Below, in pieces: positions 37,916-50,551 of a DNA stretch of 64,000 bases. This DNA is from Sipunculus nudus. Taxonomy: Eukaryota; Annelida; Sipuncula; Golfingiida; Sipunculidae. The number at the start of each line of letters is the position of its first letter. Within the stretch, counting starts at the first letter, position 1. The stretch spans positions 43,964,362-44,028,361 of the forward strand of contig CM049307.1 of the NCBI GenBank assembly GCA_026874595.1. The letters are read 5' to 3'. Both the position numbers and the translations under genes were made by a program. Under the pieces are notes generated by a model. The model did not search any database, was not told the origin of the DNA, and worked only from the letters and a program-made list of their open reading frames with translations.

Positions 37916-38247
37916 ATAGCTAGCCTTGTGTCACGAAGTCATCGGGTCATAGACGGATAGAGAGATTGACAAACATCCAAGACTGAAGCTAATCATATAT
38001 TCTGTGCCTTTCTATAATCGAGAGTGAATATGAAGTTGTATGTACAGCCGTTATGTACACAGTCATATTTATGTATAAGCCACTGTCGATGACAGCCAAC
38101 CTAATATATGTCCTATAAGGATATTTGCACAGCGGGGTGCCGAGGTCCCTGATTATGTACATATATATTGGGCAGAAGCCCTAGGGAGAGTTGGCGAGTT
38201 TCGATCCCTTTTTATTATCTGGTGGCATTGTTTATTTGCACCCAAAG

Positions 38248-38250
<3 letters not shown>
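37916..38250. other. No recognised feature
   Basis: Unique-looking DNA leading into the TA tract. Confidence 0.4.

Positions 38251-38309
<59 letters not shown>
38251..38309. repeat. (TA)n microsatellite
   Basis: About 58 bp of uninterrupted TA. Confidence 0.95.
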
Positions 38310-38310
<1 letters not shown>

Positions 38311-40979
38311 TTCTCTGTTTGTTTGGACCAAACAGTGTTTTTACCCTCAGGCTGCATGCTAGAGCGGGCTACCGGAGCGAATTTGAGTGTATTCAGACCG
38401 TTGTAGCATGACTTGTAGTGAAGACAGGAAGGTACAAGAAATTGGACTCGGTGCATTTTCAAAAGACTTCTCTTTCACTGCAAATACCGGTGTGCAAGAA
38501 TTATCAGACCAACTGATAAGGATGGCAGTCAATACACAGTTACGTAAAAGGATCGAAGGGATAACTCGCAAAGGGGGGGGGGGAACAAATTTTACTAGCA
38601 CAAACATACAATCAGTCATAATCATTTTAGCCGTCCGGGTAAGCTCCATAAGCCGCTGTTGTGTAACAGAGTGACCTCTGGTGGACAAAACCACAAAGAG
38701 CATAGTTGACATATTGTGTAGATAGCCTATGGTTTGTGTGGACTAATAGACTAATGAGAAGAAAAAAAAGTCAGCCCAACAGCATTTTTTTAAACATTGA
38801 GCTGACTGCGCACATGAAAACGTCTGCAGGTTGCTGGATATACGCATATATGGGTTTGAAAGATTTTTTACGCATATGCGCATATACATATATTTAGCAT
38901 GGAATAGGTATGAGTTGGTAATTGCGTATTAGTTTATCAGAGTCAAAACACAATGAAATGCACGAGTGTAAGGGTAAACTTGTGTGTATTTGTTATGGCA
39001 GTGACATGGTAACACGTGTGCAAAATAAAGGTTCCATACTGTTATTAGCATTATTCGACTCTGACAAACCTGGTAAAGGCCCTAACCAGAAGGACTTGCT
39101 TTCTTAATCAGCAGTTGGGTGGGTGGGGGGGGGGGGGGGTTCTACATGAAGATCAGGAAAGTTTGGGAGGAATAACCTTCCGGCGCCTAATTCGGCTGGA
39201 TGTAAGATATTCCTCGTGAAATGAATACATTGGTTGCCTTTTTGTTCTACAGTGAATACATAGTAAATTTCTTGGTAAGTAGAATTGAAAGACCACTAAC
39301 TTTCATCTCTATGAGCAGTGCGTGTGTATGTGTGTTTTTGTGTGTAACCATATTATGACACACATAACTCTGGTTGGACCCGGAGTAGTTATCCTTTTGC
39401 CCGAAAGATGTCACTCATGTGCGGAAGCGCTCTTGTCTCTTTGTATATACAATATTTGGGAAAAAAAATTATATCAACGAAAACTTAACGATGTTAGCAG
39501 CTGTCTAGAAATGAAAATTTCAACCAAAAATAAACCCCGTTCACATTTAATAAATAAATAAATGGAATTACATTAATTGTTTGTCGATTTATACGAAGCA
39601 ATAACAAGCCATCAGTTTATTCCACGGTAAGTGTTTTCAACCGCAAAGATGAAGTGGCCTGACATTTTACTGCAAGAATTGACCTGATATATAACGTATG
39701 GAGCAGAACTCGCTTCTTGTGCCACTATCAAAAATCAATAATAAATAAACGGACCCGGAAATATGATCGCGCCAGGGACATACTGTAAATAATGATATGT
39801 TGTTTTTATATTCTGGTTTCTAGTAGAGATTATATTTCCCCCATATTCCTGCAATGTTTTATATTGCTTTGAAATGACTTGCATACTTAATGCATTTTGT
39901 ACATTTAAATTTTATACTGATTAAATAAAATGTATAAAAAGAGATACACTGCTGTTTGCATTGCTGATTGTGTATCGGATATTTCATGCCAAATCGGTTT
40001 TGCTTAACCTTTACAAGGGCGGCTGCAACGCACACAGAGGTATAAAGATGTCAACTCTCTCTCTGTCTCTCTCTCTTTCTCTCTCTCTCTCTCTGAGTGT
40101 GCGCGCGCGTGCGTTTGATTGTGTGTGAAAGAGTGACTGATTTTTTACGACAACTCAAAAGTCGGTACAATTACTTTTACTATGATGTAACCAAGTATAA
40201 CCAAGTTTTGTGGATTACCTCTATGGTTGCAAAAAATAAGTTAAATTTCCACAGGGCAATGTATGAATACTCAAATTGATTTCGAATTCATAAATTTTTA
40301 ATAACTTGAATAATTTAATTAAAAATTTTATGCCTTCAATACATGAAGCACTGGATTCGTCTTTCATTTTATTCGGTCACGTGACATGCATTTCCTCCGG
40401 CTGCTGCTGACGTGGGACGGTCGGTGATAGGGATGAGGTTGGTTTCCTCTTCAGTCGGAGAGTCATCTATAATTAACAGCCTGTAAATCACCACATCACG
40501 CATCTTAGAAAGGGTCTGAACGCCCGGACCTTAGGCAAAGTTTAATTTGAAAATGATAACGGTGTAAAAACAGGCTAGACAATTAGTTAATTAGAGGATG
40601 TTGTTAATGTGTTAATGATGGTCGTTATATCCGCCCTATACCGTCTTATTAAGACAGGCCGTATACTATATTATGGTGAGCAGCGTCATTTCGTCCGTGA
40701 ACCTTAAGTATCGCCGCGATCATTTATCAATATTTTGGTGAATGTTCATGAAACTTTAAAAAAAACAAAAACAAAAAATTACATTTAAGGTAGTTGTGCT
40801 TATTTAATGAGATAAGAGACTAAGAGGTCAACCGGCTATGAAAAACCGGTATTGCCGAGGAAATTCCAATGAATTTTATGGATTAATAATTAAACTCACC
40901 ATGGATATTTACCAGTACAGTGTCTCGCCGCAGTCGCAGCAGTTCAGATCTCGGGAACTTCTTTGCATATCTACTGATG
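38310..40979. other. No recognised gene; simple repeats
   Basis: Includes a G10 run near 38574, a G-rich stretch near 39118-39140, and a (CT)n tract at 40057-40094 followed by GTGTGCGCGCGCG. Short frames without domains. Homeodomain-type sites CAATTAGTTAATTAG lie near 40579-40594. Confidence 0.4.
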
Positions 40980-41231
40980 TTAAAGGTGCCCATTCACCAA
41001 CCTTTTGAAAAAGAATTTATGTGATTTCTGGCTTCCTGTGAGTTTATATTGATGATCTAAGAATATTTCTGATTATGAAAAGTTCTTATGAGGCCTATGT
41101 GAAGGATGAATGAAATTGTGTATCAACAAAATGTTTGTAAACACAGCACGTTTTCTGGCCTATTTTTTATAATAGCTCCAAGGGATTACCTTTAGTTTAT
41201 AAACGTCAGATAGGTGATTGGGCCCCTTTAA
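40980..41231. mobile_element. MITE with TTAAAGGNGCCCANTCACC termini, copy 1
   Basis: Left end TTAAAGGTGCCCATTCACC; the right end read on the other strand is TTAAAGGGGCCCAATCACC, an inverted match over about 19 bp with two differences. About 252 bp and no coding capacity. TTAA at both ends could be a piggyBac-type target duplication or part of the termini. A longer relative lies at 46167-46620. Confidence 0.75.
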
Positions 41232-41573
41232 AGATCACCAGATATTGGCGATGAATTACAGCGGGACGGACCGGTGGTGACAACCAACCAAAATCTTATA
41301 TATTATAACCTAAAATTAGGCCAAGAAGGTGACGAACGCTTTGAGGTAATCATAAAATGCCAATCATAAATTATCATTTCCGGGGTTAACACCGTGACTA
41401 AAAGGCCACCACATATATTGATCGAGTGTCACAAATTGTTATTACCCGACAATACGTTACAAAACATGACATATATACTGCCGTCCACAAGTATAGTAAT
41501 GAGTTGTTACGCTAAGCTGTATCTTTGCTTAATTCGCCAAGTTCATATAATCAAAGGTTTTACTCTAAGCTGC
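41232..41573. other. No recognised feature
   Basis: Unique-looking DNA between two inverted-repeat elements. Confidence 0.4.
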
Positions 41574-41925
41574 GTGAACTGCGGTATGCGGCAACAACCT
41601 TCGCTCTGGTTATTTTATCATAAACTAAGCCCGAGGTATGCGGAATGCGGGATGAAACATGCGGTAAATTGGAATTTCAGTTGTGAGAGAATTGGATCCG
41701 CAAACCGCGTACAGCGCTCATAGGCTCTGGTAACTACATGTATGACCTACGGATGCAGCGCGATCTAGCGGATTTTGACATCATCAGGCCCGTATCGAAG
41801 TGTTTTACAACTCGCCATGTTAATGTTCACGCGATTTTACACCGCATTCCGCATACCGTGTTCGGCTGCCGCAATCCGCATACCGCGTAATACCGCATAC
41901 CATGTAAACGTAGTCATCTTAAAAA
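41574..41925. mobile_element. Inverted-repeat element with TGCGGTATGCGG motifs
   Basis: The left side has ACTGCGGTATGCGGCAACA (41579 on) and GAGGTATGCGGAATGCGGG (41633 on). The right side has, on the opposite strand, repeated CGGTATGCGG and CGGAATGCGG forms (41850-41912) and the end TACGTTTACATGGTATGCGG. The mirror-image arrangement of clustered GCGG motifs and the ACGTTTACATG end suggest a nonautonomous DNA transposon with subterminal repeats. Left boundary uncertain. Confidence 0.55.
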
Positions 41926-42577
41926 TCTCCAAGGTGGTTCACATTTGGTCATAATCAGTCATGAAATGTTTGCCATCTTCTCGCTGACAGCGTTACAGTG
42001 CAGTCACAAGTAACTCCTGAGAGACAAAGCTGTCACACAGGGACAGGAGGTCACGTGGTCGTACTTGAAGACCAAAGTGGAACCAGTACCACAAAGTTGC
42101 TGCTGATAATTACTGTGCCCGCGCTACGAGAGCTGTGCTGGGTGTCGTAGTGACAACCAGCAGCCAGCGCGATAAGGAAGGAAGCCCAGTGCTTACATAG
42201 CTCTTCAGAAACACAAAACTACTTCCGGCAGCCCAGATATCAAAGGTCGTAGAGAAGTGCATTAAAGCTCCCGAGACTCCGCCAGTCATTAGTCCACCGG
42301 CCGGTTCCGACCCGCAAGCGTCACCGTGTGATCATTCCTCGAGAGGATATTATGTTTTTCGAGCGTAAACTAAATATCGAACAGGATTATGCGATCAGCC
42401 GTTAACATCACAGAACGTTTAAAAACACTCTGTTTTTAATCTGCTCATTTTATTAATATTCTCTGACGTCAAGCACTAAGGTAGCACTCTTTAGCCAACA
42501 ACATGAAACATTTGTGACATTATGTGTGTGTATATATGTATATTATATTTATTATATATATATATATACCGTCCTGT

Positions 42578-42579
<2 letters not shown>
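41926..42579. other. No recognised gene
   Basis: Mixed-composition DNA; no supported feature. Confidence 0.4.

Positions 42580-42638
<59 letters not shown>
42580..42638. repeat. (TA)n microsatellite
   Basis: About 59 bp of TA, joined to the minisatellite that follows; a shorter TA tract precedes it at 42551-42568. Confidence 0.95.
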
Positions 42639-42641
<3 letters not shown>

Positions 42642-42654
42642 CAACAGAGATGTA

Positions 42655-43720
42655 TAATATAGGCTGAGGACAGGGTAACAGTTTGACAGGGTACATAAGA
42701 GTAACAGGCACAGAGGGGTAACAGGTACACAAAGGTGAGGAGGTTACAAGGATAGAATATAACAGATGCAGAGGGCTAACAGGTTTAGATAGTAAAAGGT
42801 GCAGAGGGGTAACAGGTATAGAGGGTAACAGGCACAGAGGGGTGACACGTGTGGAGGATATCAGATACAGAGGGGTAACAGGCTAGTGGTTAACAGGTAC
42901 GGAGGGGCAGCAGGTTTAGAGACTAACTGGCACAGAGGGATAACAGGTTTAGAAGGTAACAGGAACAAAGGGGTAACAGGTGTAAGGGGTAACAGACACA
43001 AAGGGATAACATGTATAGAGGGCAACAGACACAGGTTTAGAGGATAACAGGCACAGTAGGGGTCACAGGTTTTTGAGGGTCACAGCCTGCACAGGGCGTA
43101 AGAAGCAGAGAGTTAAGAAGCATACACGGCTAATTGTGACACGGGGTAACAGGGATGAAGGTAAGAAGAAGAGAGGGACCAAAAGGCTTTCGGAACAGAC
43201 ATTAGGCACGAACCGATAACAGGTACAGAAGGGTAAGAGGGCAACAGGATCAGGGGGTAACAGGTACAGAGTGGTAGCAGGCACAGAGGGGTAGCAAGCA
43301 CAGACTGGTAACAGGCACAGCTAGGGGGTAACAGGTAAAATTCGGTAGCAGGCACAGGTTAATAGACACATAGTGGTAAGAAGTCAACAGATATAAGGGT
43401 TATAGCAGGTACAAGTGTGTAACAAAGAGGCTAACAGACACAGAAAGTAACATGTTAAGGGGTACAGATGAGTTACAGGGACAGAGGGTAATAGAAATAG
43501 GCGGAAATTGGTTCAGGATATGTACATGACAGAAAAGACAAATGGCATGCTTGAAAATAGAAAATACTTGTGATAGCTGCATGGAGAGTTGTCTGGTATA
43601 TAGAGGGGTTGAGGGTACAGAATAGTAACCGTTACAGAGAGAGAGGGGCAGCAGGTTAACGGTGAAAACGGGTACAGAGAGGTCGGAGGTACAGAGGGTA
43701 TAACAAGCACAGTTGGACAA
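42655..43720 (+). repeat. Minisatellite, about 16-bp unit, more than 1 kb
   Basis: More than 50 degenerate units of AGAGGGGTAACAGGCAC, with GGTACAGAG, GGTTTAGAG and GGCACAGAG variants. Order and length (14-18 bp) vary. The open frames on the minus strand (VPATLYLLPLCTCY-type peptides) are products of the repeat, not genes. Confidence 0.92.
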
Positions 43721-44857
43721 AGAAGATAGGTTACTTACATGATAGACTAAGTATATAGAGAACTAGCCAGAGGAAACCTAGAAATCACTTGTGCGTGCTG
43801 GGTCAAAACATCTCTCTGTATAAATGAAACTGCGTCATTGGAGGTTTATACGAAAGAGTGAAGATAACAGGTAGGCCTAATAAAGGTTCATTTTTATTCG
43901 CAATAATATGTGTATTATCTCATGTTATTAGCTCATTTTGTTTGAAATCAAAAGTTTCTCAGCAAAACCTTCCCGGCACACAGGCTTGATATCTCCAGTT
44001 CATCTAAAGTGTATACGTTTTGTTGATTCTGGGTGTGAGTAAACACAGTCCACGTAAATATGTTTACCATAACAAGACAGCGTGAACACAGATTGGAAGT
44101 TTGAAAATATCTTGCATGAAGTAGCGCGGTACGACCACCAGGTGACGTGCGCTCTATATTTATAGGGTTTGTGTCTATCATTGCGCCCGGTGCAAGCTTT
44201 TTTTCCACTTTTGTATATGAGAAAGCAAACGGTTCTAGAAAAAATATCGACAGATATCGTAATATTTTTGGGAGAATACACTATATTTCATGTATATTTA
44301 ATATACCTTGTATCTGAATAGATCCCTTTACACGTTTACATACATATTGTATTATCTCAAGTCACAACAATAATATTATATGTAACGTTTTTGATTGTGC
44401 GACGGCGTAAAGTACCATGGCAAAACAGATATATACGTGTTACGTTTATTGCGCATAACTGAAGCAATATACTTTAATCCTTTAAAGAGCAGTGCCATTC
44501 GTAATAAAGATCTGACGGCCGGATAACAGTCCGTCATCATCGGTATTAACTTTTATGGATGGACGGAAGAACTGAGGCGAGGCGCAAGTATTAGTTTGTG
44601 ACAAGTGAGTCCTATAAATAGGCTGACAAATGCTGACCAGGGCGTTGACTTGGGACTGTCACGCCAACGTCCCATTCCTCGCAGAAACATTAACTTTAAC
44701 GACGCATTCATCCCCGGGAATCCTATTTTTTCAGTGTTGGAAAGTAAAATGCATTGTTTCCGGTAGCATCGGTCAGATTTTTTTTTTTGCAAGAGGTTAG
44801 GATCAACTGTGTAACAATGAAGTACTTTTCTGCGTATTAATGCACGATGACGAACTA
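43721..44857. other. No recognised gene
   Basis: Unique-looking DNA; opposed frames of 79-93 aa without family features. Confidence 0.4.

Positions 44858-44920
<63 letters not shown>
44858..44920. repeat. (CT)n microsatellite
   Basis: About 62 bp of CT with one CCCT interruption. Confidence 0.95.
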
Positions 44921-44921
<1 letters not shown>

Positions 44922-45624
44922 CTATATTTGTAAATCAAATCATTGTGCCTTTGCGCTATATTATGTTCTATTGCCAGTCAATAATTTGATCTCAGGAATA
45001 TTATTAATGATCACAATGCCGCCGAAATTGCCCAGTATTTAAACCCCTATTGCAGTCAAACCCTCTACTGTTACACTACAATATTGGGTTTTGTATATGT
45101 GCATTGTAAACTGACTATATTTTAATAATTATTAAATTAGCAGTGCGGCAACTATTATGTTATTATTTTTTTTTTACAAAAGATGTTGCAACTGTGATAG
45201 AACTTCTACAATGCCACGCCTCTTCTATTAACCTTTGTCCTTTCACGGAGGATAAATTTTGTCCGTGTATGCGTTCGCTGCTTGCGAATACAATGCTATC
45301 TGAAGGTTTTTTATTGGTGTTATTTTATAAAGAGACAGCTGGAAAAAGTGATAATTAAAATTTGAAATAGAATCTGGTATTGGCGGAGGTATTTGCTTAC
45401 TGACTGCCCTTTTTATTTTTTTTTTCAGCTCACTTGAGCAATTACTCAGTCATGACTGTTCATATTCAAGCCAATCTCTGTCATCCTTGTCACCAATGGT
45501 AACTTGGAGCTTTTGGTGTTTTCTGAAACTTTTTTTCGCGATTTTGTTTTTAATCGTTTTGGATTGGGACAAAGTCGTTTTCGATATATCTAAAAAACTA
45601 CATCAAGATATTATATAATGGTTA

Positions 45625-45905
45625 AATGCACTTATTCTGGTTGACTCAAATATATAGTCTCATCAAAGACGGGAGATCGTGAGCTCTAATCTTAGCCGAG
45701 GCGGTGAAATTTTTTTACGGTCGGCCTCTACCCAGGGTGAATGCTCTGCAGGCTTAATGGGAAGTTCGTTCCCAACGGCCGTGTTTCACTCAAAAAACTT
45801 GTGTGGCTTTCGGGGGTTCTTCGGTGGTATGACCCAGCAATGGAGACAATTACGCACCCAGGGCCGGCAGGTGCAGTAGTCACCGGACCTGGTTAACGCC
45901 AGAAT
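45625..45905 (+). mobile_element. Degraded tRNA-derived SINE
   Basis: The part at 45637-45700 reads like a worn tRNA: TCTGGTTGACTCAAA (weak A box), AGTCTCATCAAAGACGGGAG, then GATCGTGAGCTCTAATCTTAG, where GAGCTCTAATC (45681-45691) sits where the B box GGTTCGAATC would be. It continues GCCGAGGCGGTGAAATTTTT and then a GC-rich body to GGTTAACGCCAG. Both boxes have decayed, so it should be inactive. Different family from the 16.3-kb SINEs. Confidence 0.55.
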
Positions 45906-46166
45906 ATAAAATGAGAGGAAGCGTGTGATACTGCCCTGTCACGTAGGAATTGCAAAACCGGAATGGAATTCGCTAGTTGTACATATATACTTAGTTAAGT
46001 TAGCATTAAAAAATGGAGGCGATTACCTCAACAAAAAGTATAATCTCATGATGTAGACTCTAAACTAAAGTAATTTCCTTGGTTTTATTGTCAAATTATT
46101 GCATGTATATATTTGTAAGACCATTGATTCTATATTTCTTACATGTATGAACCGAGGATGCTGCTG

Positions 46167-46620
46167 TTAAAGCCAGCTATTCACCTACCTTTTTTATAGA
46201 ATTGGCATGTTTTCTGGCTTACTTTGCATACATATTAATGGACTCATGCAGGTACTTCCTGAAGTTCTTATAACACCTCTGTGACGAAGGTTTGAGTTTG
46301 TTTATCTCAGAGCTGTTAAAAAAACAGCAATGTTGACAAACAAAATAACCAAGCAACTATCTATCTTATGTACAATATGTAAAAGTTGCAATTAGCATTT
46401 TGCAAAGCTCTTGTTTGTCTGACTTGCCGCCAGATGTCATGGTTGAATGTGTTTGGGTTATTTTGACGGACACCGCACATGTTATACACACGTCGTGAAT
46501 ATAAACAAAAGGAACAGCCTGTGTGTGGTGCGATTGGCTTTTTCCTGTCTATTTTTATAGAAGGTTCAAGGGATTATTTTTCAGTTAATAAACGTCAGTT
46601 ATCAGAATAGGTCCTTTTCA
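46167..46620. mobile_element. MITE related to 40980-41231, copy 2 (longer)
   Basis: It starts TTAAAGCCAGCTATTCACCTACCTTTT. It shares TTTCTGGCTT, GAAGTTCTTAT, CAAGGGATTA and AGT(T)TATAAACGTCAG-type blocks with the 40980 element in the same order. The right end (ATAGGTCCTTTTCA) is weak. About 454 bp, with extra sequence in the middle. Confidence 0.6.
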
Positions 46621-46629
46621 TTTACCTTC

Positions 46630-49600
46630 GTGCAAAATGAATTCGTGGTGAATTGCGCCTGTTGAAGTTTGACGTAGATGTCTAGAACATCAAGAGCTGA
46701 CAGATATTATAAAACGGAATCATCAAGGTTCACCCGTCATGTAACTCGGTCAGCACCTTTAATTATTTAATGTGCTGTTTCAGCTTCATTATTAGTTCTT
46801 TGCCATCGAGGGATGCTACAATTCACTTGCAAATTAAGGGACGAAATCGATAGCATCATTCAATCTGCCACATCATATATTTTGCTATTAAGCCGCGTGC
46901 GTCTGGTCGCTCAGCGTCTTCAGGAAGACTTCAGCACAAAAGAAAAGCTGAAGAAAAGGCCTTTATGACGGAGCTTTCAAGACAGCACATAGCATTTACG
47001 CAGGCTTTTAACATAAAGACGGCTGTAATGGTGGTCCCATTTTTATTTCTCCACGACTGATTGTGGTGAAAGAGACATTGTTCAAGCAGGTTGCTTGTAC
47101 GTCTCTCGTCTAACGTCGTCCGCTAGCAGCTCAATAAAAATTCTTTATACGCGAATTTATGTATCAAACATCCGAGCACCGGGACATTGCCAGGCACGGA
47201 ATTAATGTACATTCATCAAAGGTATATTTAATTTAAAAATCAGATTGAATTATTGAGCGCAAAAACCCAGGGACGGTATGCTAGCTTAGATTCCGTTGTA
47301 TGTGTGAACCAGGATAAACATAATCAGTAAGGTAATTGAGATAAATTATTTTTGTTAATAGGCTGTTGTTTCCCGGATGATCTCTTATCCACAAACCATA
47401 ATTTGGACCGAGATTCTTGATTAAACACTTTATAATAATGAATCAATTTTATTCTAAGATGAATCCAATCTCAACTTTGCATTAAGGGTTCAAGATTCAA
47501 ATTTTCTGTTGACATATTAATTAAAAAAACTGATGATGATTTTAGTTTAACGTTCATCAGGGAAATGATTAATATTTCATTAGGTTGACATTTCTGAAGA
47601 GTATGCCTGATGCGGCATTACAAAGCTAAAGGGTATAATATATTTAAAGAAGATATGTGGTTGATACAGGTAACCTATATACGTTATTAATTTTGTAAGC
47701 GGAGTTAACATTTCAAGACGTTAAGAAACTAAAGAGTAGTGCGATTGGTTTAATATCATCAGTTTATACTTAATTTCTTAAGTTAATCTATACTGGTATG
47801 CGATAGCCAACATGTAGTGAAATGGAGAGCTGCGGGGTTTGTCTGATGGCCTTGTAATAGATGCCAGAGACTGGACAGAGAGCTACCGACACGCCCGAGG
47901 CGTGTTAAGCCAGGAGATAACCAAACGAAGGGTTCTGCTGTTGGGCATTACGGAACAGCCGACCTGCTAATAAACAGGAGTGGACAGGATGGCCAGTCAA
48001 GCGGTATCTAATGAGAAGATCTCACTGCCTCAAAGACAAGCTGAAGTACAGGTCCGTACATGCTGTTGCAGTCCCCGGAGGTGGGCCGAATCAGTGCTGG
48101 TACTAATTTGTGGTCGTGTCAGTAAATATCCGCGACCAGTAAGTGGGGGAAAATAAATTGCTAGAGGGTATGCAAAGTTGTTGATTTTCTCAGTGCTTCC
48201 ATACAGCTTCTAGCAATCCATCTAGGCGTGCATTCTACTACATGGGACTGTAAACGTGCTGTACCACTCCGCCAACAGACCTGCCACCCGAACCCCATCA
48301 GCTTGACTCGAAGGAATGCAGCTTTAGCCCACTTCCGCATTTTGCGCGGCACCCCATGTCTGCTCGTGATACGGAGCCTTGCCAGGAATTTGAGCCCATA
48401 TTTTTCACTCTTGATTCGCTCGGCGCAGAACAACGTTAAGTCAAGTGTCCTCAAGAACCCACCCATGCCGGGCAAAGCGGGTATATAATATACATGGGGA
48501 TACCGTGACTTGATGGGTTATCAGGCGAAAAGCTGGCCGTTGTTGGATCTTCGCTGTAAGCTGAGCGTCATCGCCTTGACCAGTGTAACACGATTCTAAT
48601 ATTGAGTGATCAAACCTCAATTTAGTCGATTCCTCCTGTTAACACTACGTATTTTCACCGCATCACAATAAGCGTTGCCTGCCATAACCAAAACGGCATT
48701 TAACCACCGCATACTATCAGTTTCGTGCAGCGCGACCACCCCCCCCCAAGGCAAGACCTTTATGGACAGGAGAGTGTCTTTGCCTTGGCCGGGTGCACTA
48801 TTATATCCACATCAGCACGAGAACTCGTACACTCGTACTCCGCTGCAAGAACGCGTGGAACAGACCGGCGGCAAAAAGACAGCCGCTTATACAGGTGACT
48901 TTAAGAAGTTTGCTGGCACACGACCGCATCACACAATACGGCTACATAGTAACGAAAGCCATTATTCTAAGGTACAGCTGCCTTTGGTTTATTGATACAC
49001 GGATTGTCCTACTGTTAGTCCAGCATTAAAATACACTGTAGGGGATGTTTGATTGAACTGGATAGATTTACTCTTTTCCGCCGGCAACTTTTACAGACGA
49101 TCTGCTGCTTTGACAGACGTGAACACGAATCAAGCACGAGATCTGGCATGACCCATGCTAATGCAAAGGATAATATTTTTCGACTTTTCAAGAAAAAAGC
49201 GAATGGGGGAGAAAACATCTTTTTGAGTGACACGAACGTTGACCTCTGTCTCACAGCAGAGAATGGATTTAAATTAACGCAGCTTAAAATAACATCAACT
49301 TTTTAATGTCTCGGTAACCCTGAAACCGTGTGTTCCCAGGCAGGTGTTGCTTCTTGGTTGTTTTATCACTGTCTTTAACAAACACCTGCTGCTACAGTGG
49401 GAAAAGATTACGGAACAGTCATTTAACACGGATCAATTATTGATTTGCGTCTCTAGGCTTAGCCTTTGGCATGGAAATGATATCAAATCAATTTCCCCGT
49501 GTTTTATAAGCCAGGCACGGTTAAACAGACTATATGCATATGCAAGCAATCAGATTAACTCAGCATTGGCCCGGAGGAGTGAGATTTATAGGATTAATGA

Positions 49601-50537
49601 TGAATTCTGTGATATCAACATAATTTCACTACAGTCATGTTGATCAGTTTACGACCATTAATCGAAGGAGAGAAAAAAATGATTTTCCAGGATCTGCTTG
49701 AATGTTGCAGCGTTTCTCCCTCTAGGAAATAAACTGAACAATAACCGGACTTGTGGAAAGGAAAAGTAGATAACTGAATAATCTTGGCAAGAGCTGCCTT
49801 TTCAGGTATTTAACGGGAGGGCCGCTCTGCTTGCGTGCGCAGGTGCAGGCTGTAATTGGTAAGAGAAGTTAAAGGAGACCCCTTCAGACAATGACGTCAT
49901 AGTTCGCTCCTCTGAATTAACAAAGAGAAAACTTGATTACGGTAGGATAGGAAATTAAGTCCCGTTTCAGTGTGCTTCTTTAGAGAAGTCCAGGTTTGGA
50001 AATGTATTGCGTTTTGTACTAATCGTTTAGTCTGCATTGAATATAAATCAGTCCGTGTTTTACAAATGCTGACCTCGGCCCTAAGCCGGATTGTTTCGCC
50101 CAACGGTTTTGGCCTTTGCCTGGACCTCTGGTTCTGTGAGATCGGTTGTCATAGCCTCCGCTTGGCCTGGAATCACTCAAACAAACTACTGTTACTGGGA
50201 GGCCGTTTAAGCAGCTGGCAAAAACCGACTATTAATTAGAACGTTGATCAGATATAGATTCTAAAATAGTGAGAGCAGCCTACCAGGGATTAGACAAGCA
50301 AGTAACGTGCAGAGCGCCAGCGGGGCCCTGAAGTTAGCTGATACGACAGCTTATGAAACAAGGGGACAGCAATCAGTCAGCAGCTCGCATTTCAGCCAGC
50401 GTTTCTTCCCGGTGCTATATTTATGACTGTGCATATTCCGACGCTGTCAGGCGATAAAGGACATTCTTGCATCATATCTCAAGGAATAACAGTTAAATTG
50501 AACTGATTGGTAACTTGAGTGTTTAACGTGTGGCGTC
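46630..50537. other. Repeat-poor upstream flank of PRKG1
   Basis: About 3.9 kb with almost no simple repeats and higher GC than the window average, especially 47.8-50.5 kb. No protein family is recognisable in either strand's open frames, including the opposed frames at 48161-48475 (-) and 48228-48488 (+). The most likely content is promoter and regulatory DNA of PRKG1, by position only. Confidence 0.4.
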
Positions 50538-50551
50538 CTTGTGTTTTACAG
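50538..50551 (+). promoter_or_regulatory. Possible splice acceptor for a 5' untranslated exon
   Basis: A pyrimidine-rich run ending TTTTACAG, followed by GAAATAG, lies about 520 bp before the PRKG1 start codon. It is the best-looking acceptor I noticed between 50.4 kb and the ATG. If used, the exon would run from 50552 to 51383. Equally, the first exon could start from a promoter in this interval. No transcript evidence is available. Confidence 0.25.

Noticed and set aside
43063-43720. Minus-strand frames of 65-106 aa rich in L, P, C and Y.
   Set aside because: They are translations of the 16-bp minisatellite.
44556-44579. Possible miR-184: TGGACGGAAGAACTGAGG carries the GGACGGA seed, and a short stem forms with TCCGTCATC upstream.
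   Set aside because: The mature miR-184 sequence, as I recall it, is almost invariant in animals and has TGGACGGAGAACTGATAAGG; here there is an inserted A, the 3' part differs, and the pairing is too short for a precursor.
48161-48488. Opposed frames of 104 and 86 aa, and a TGGCGGAGTGG sequence resembling a pol III A box on the minus strand.
   Set aside because: No B box at the expected distance and no recognised protein; kept only as part of the upstream flank description.
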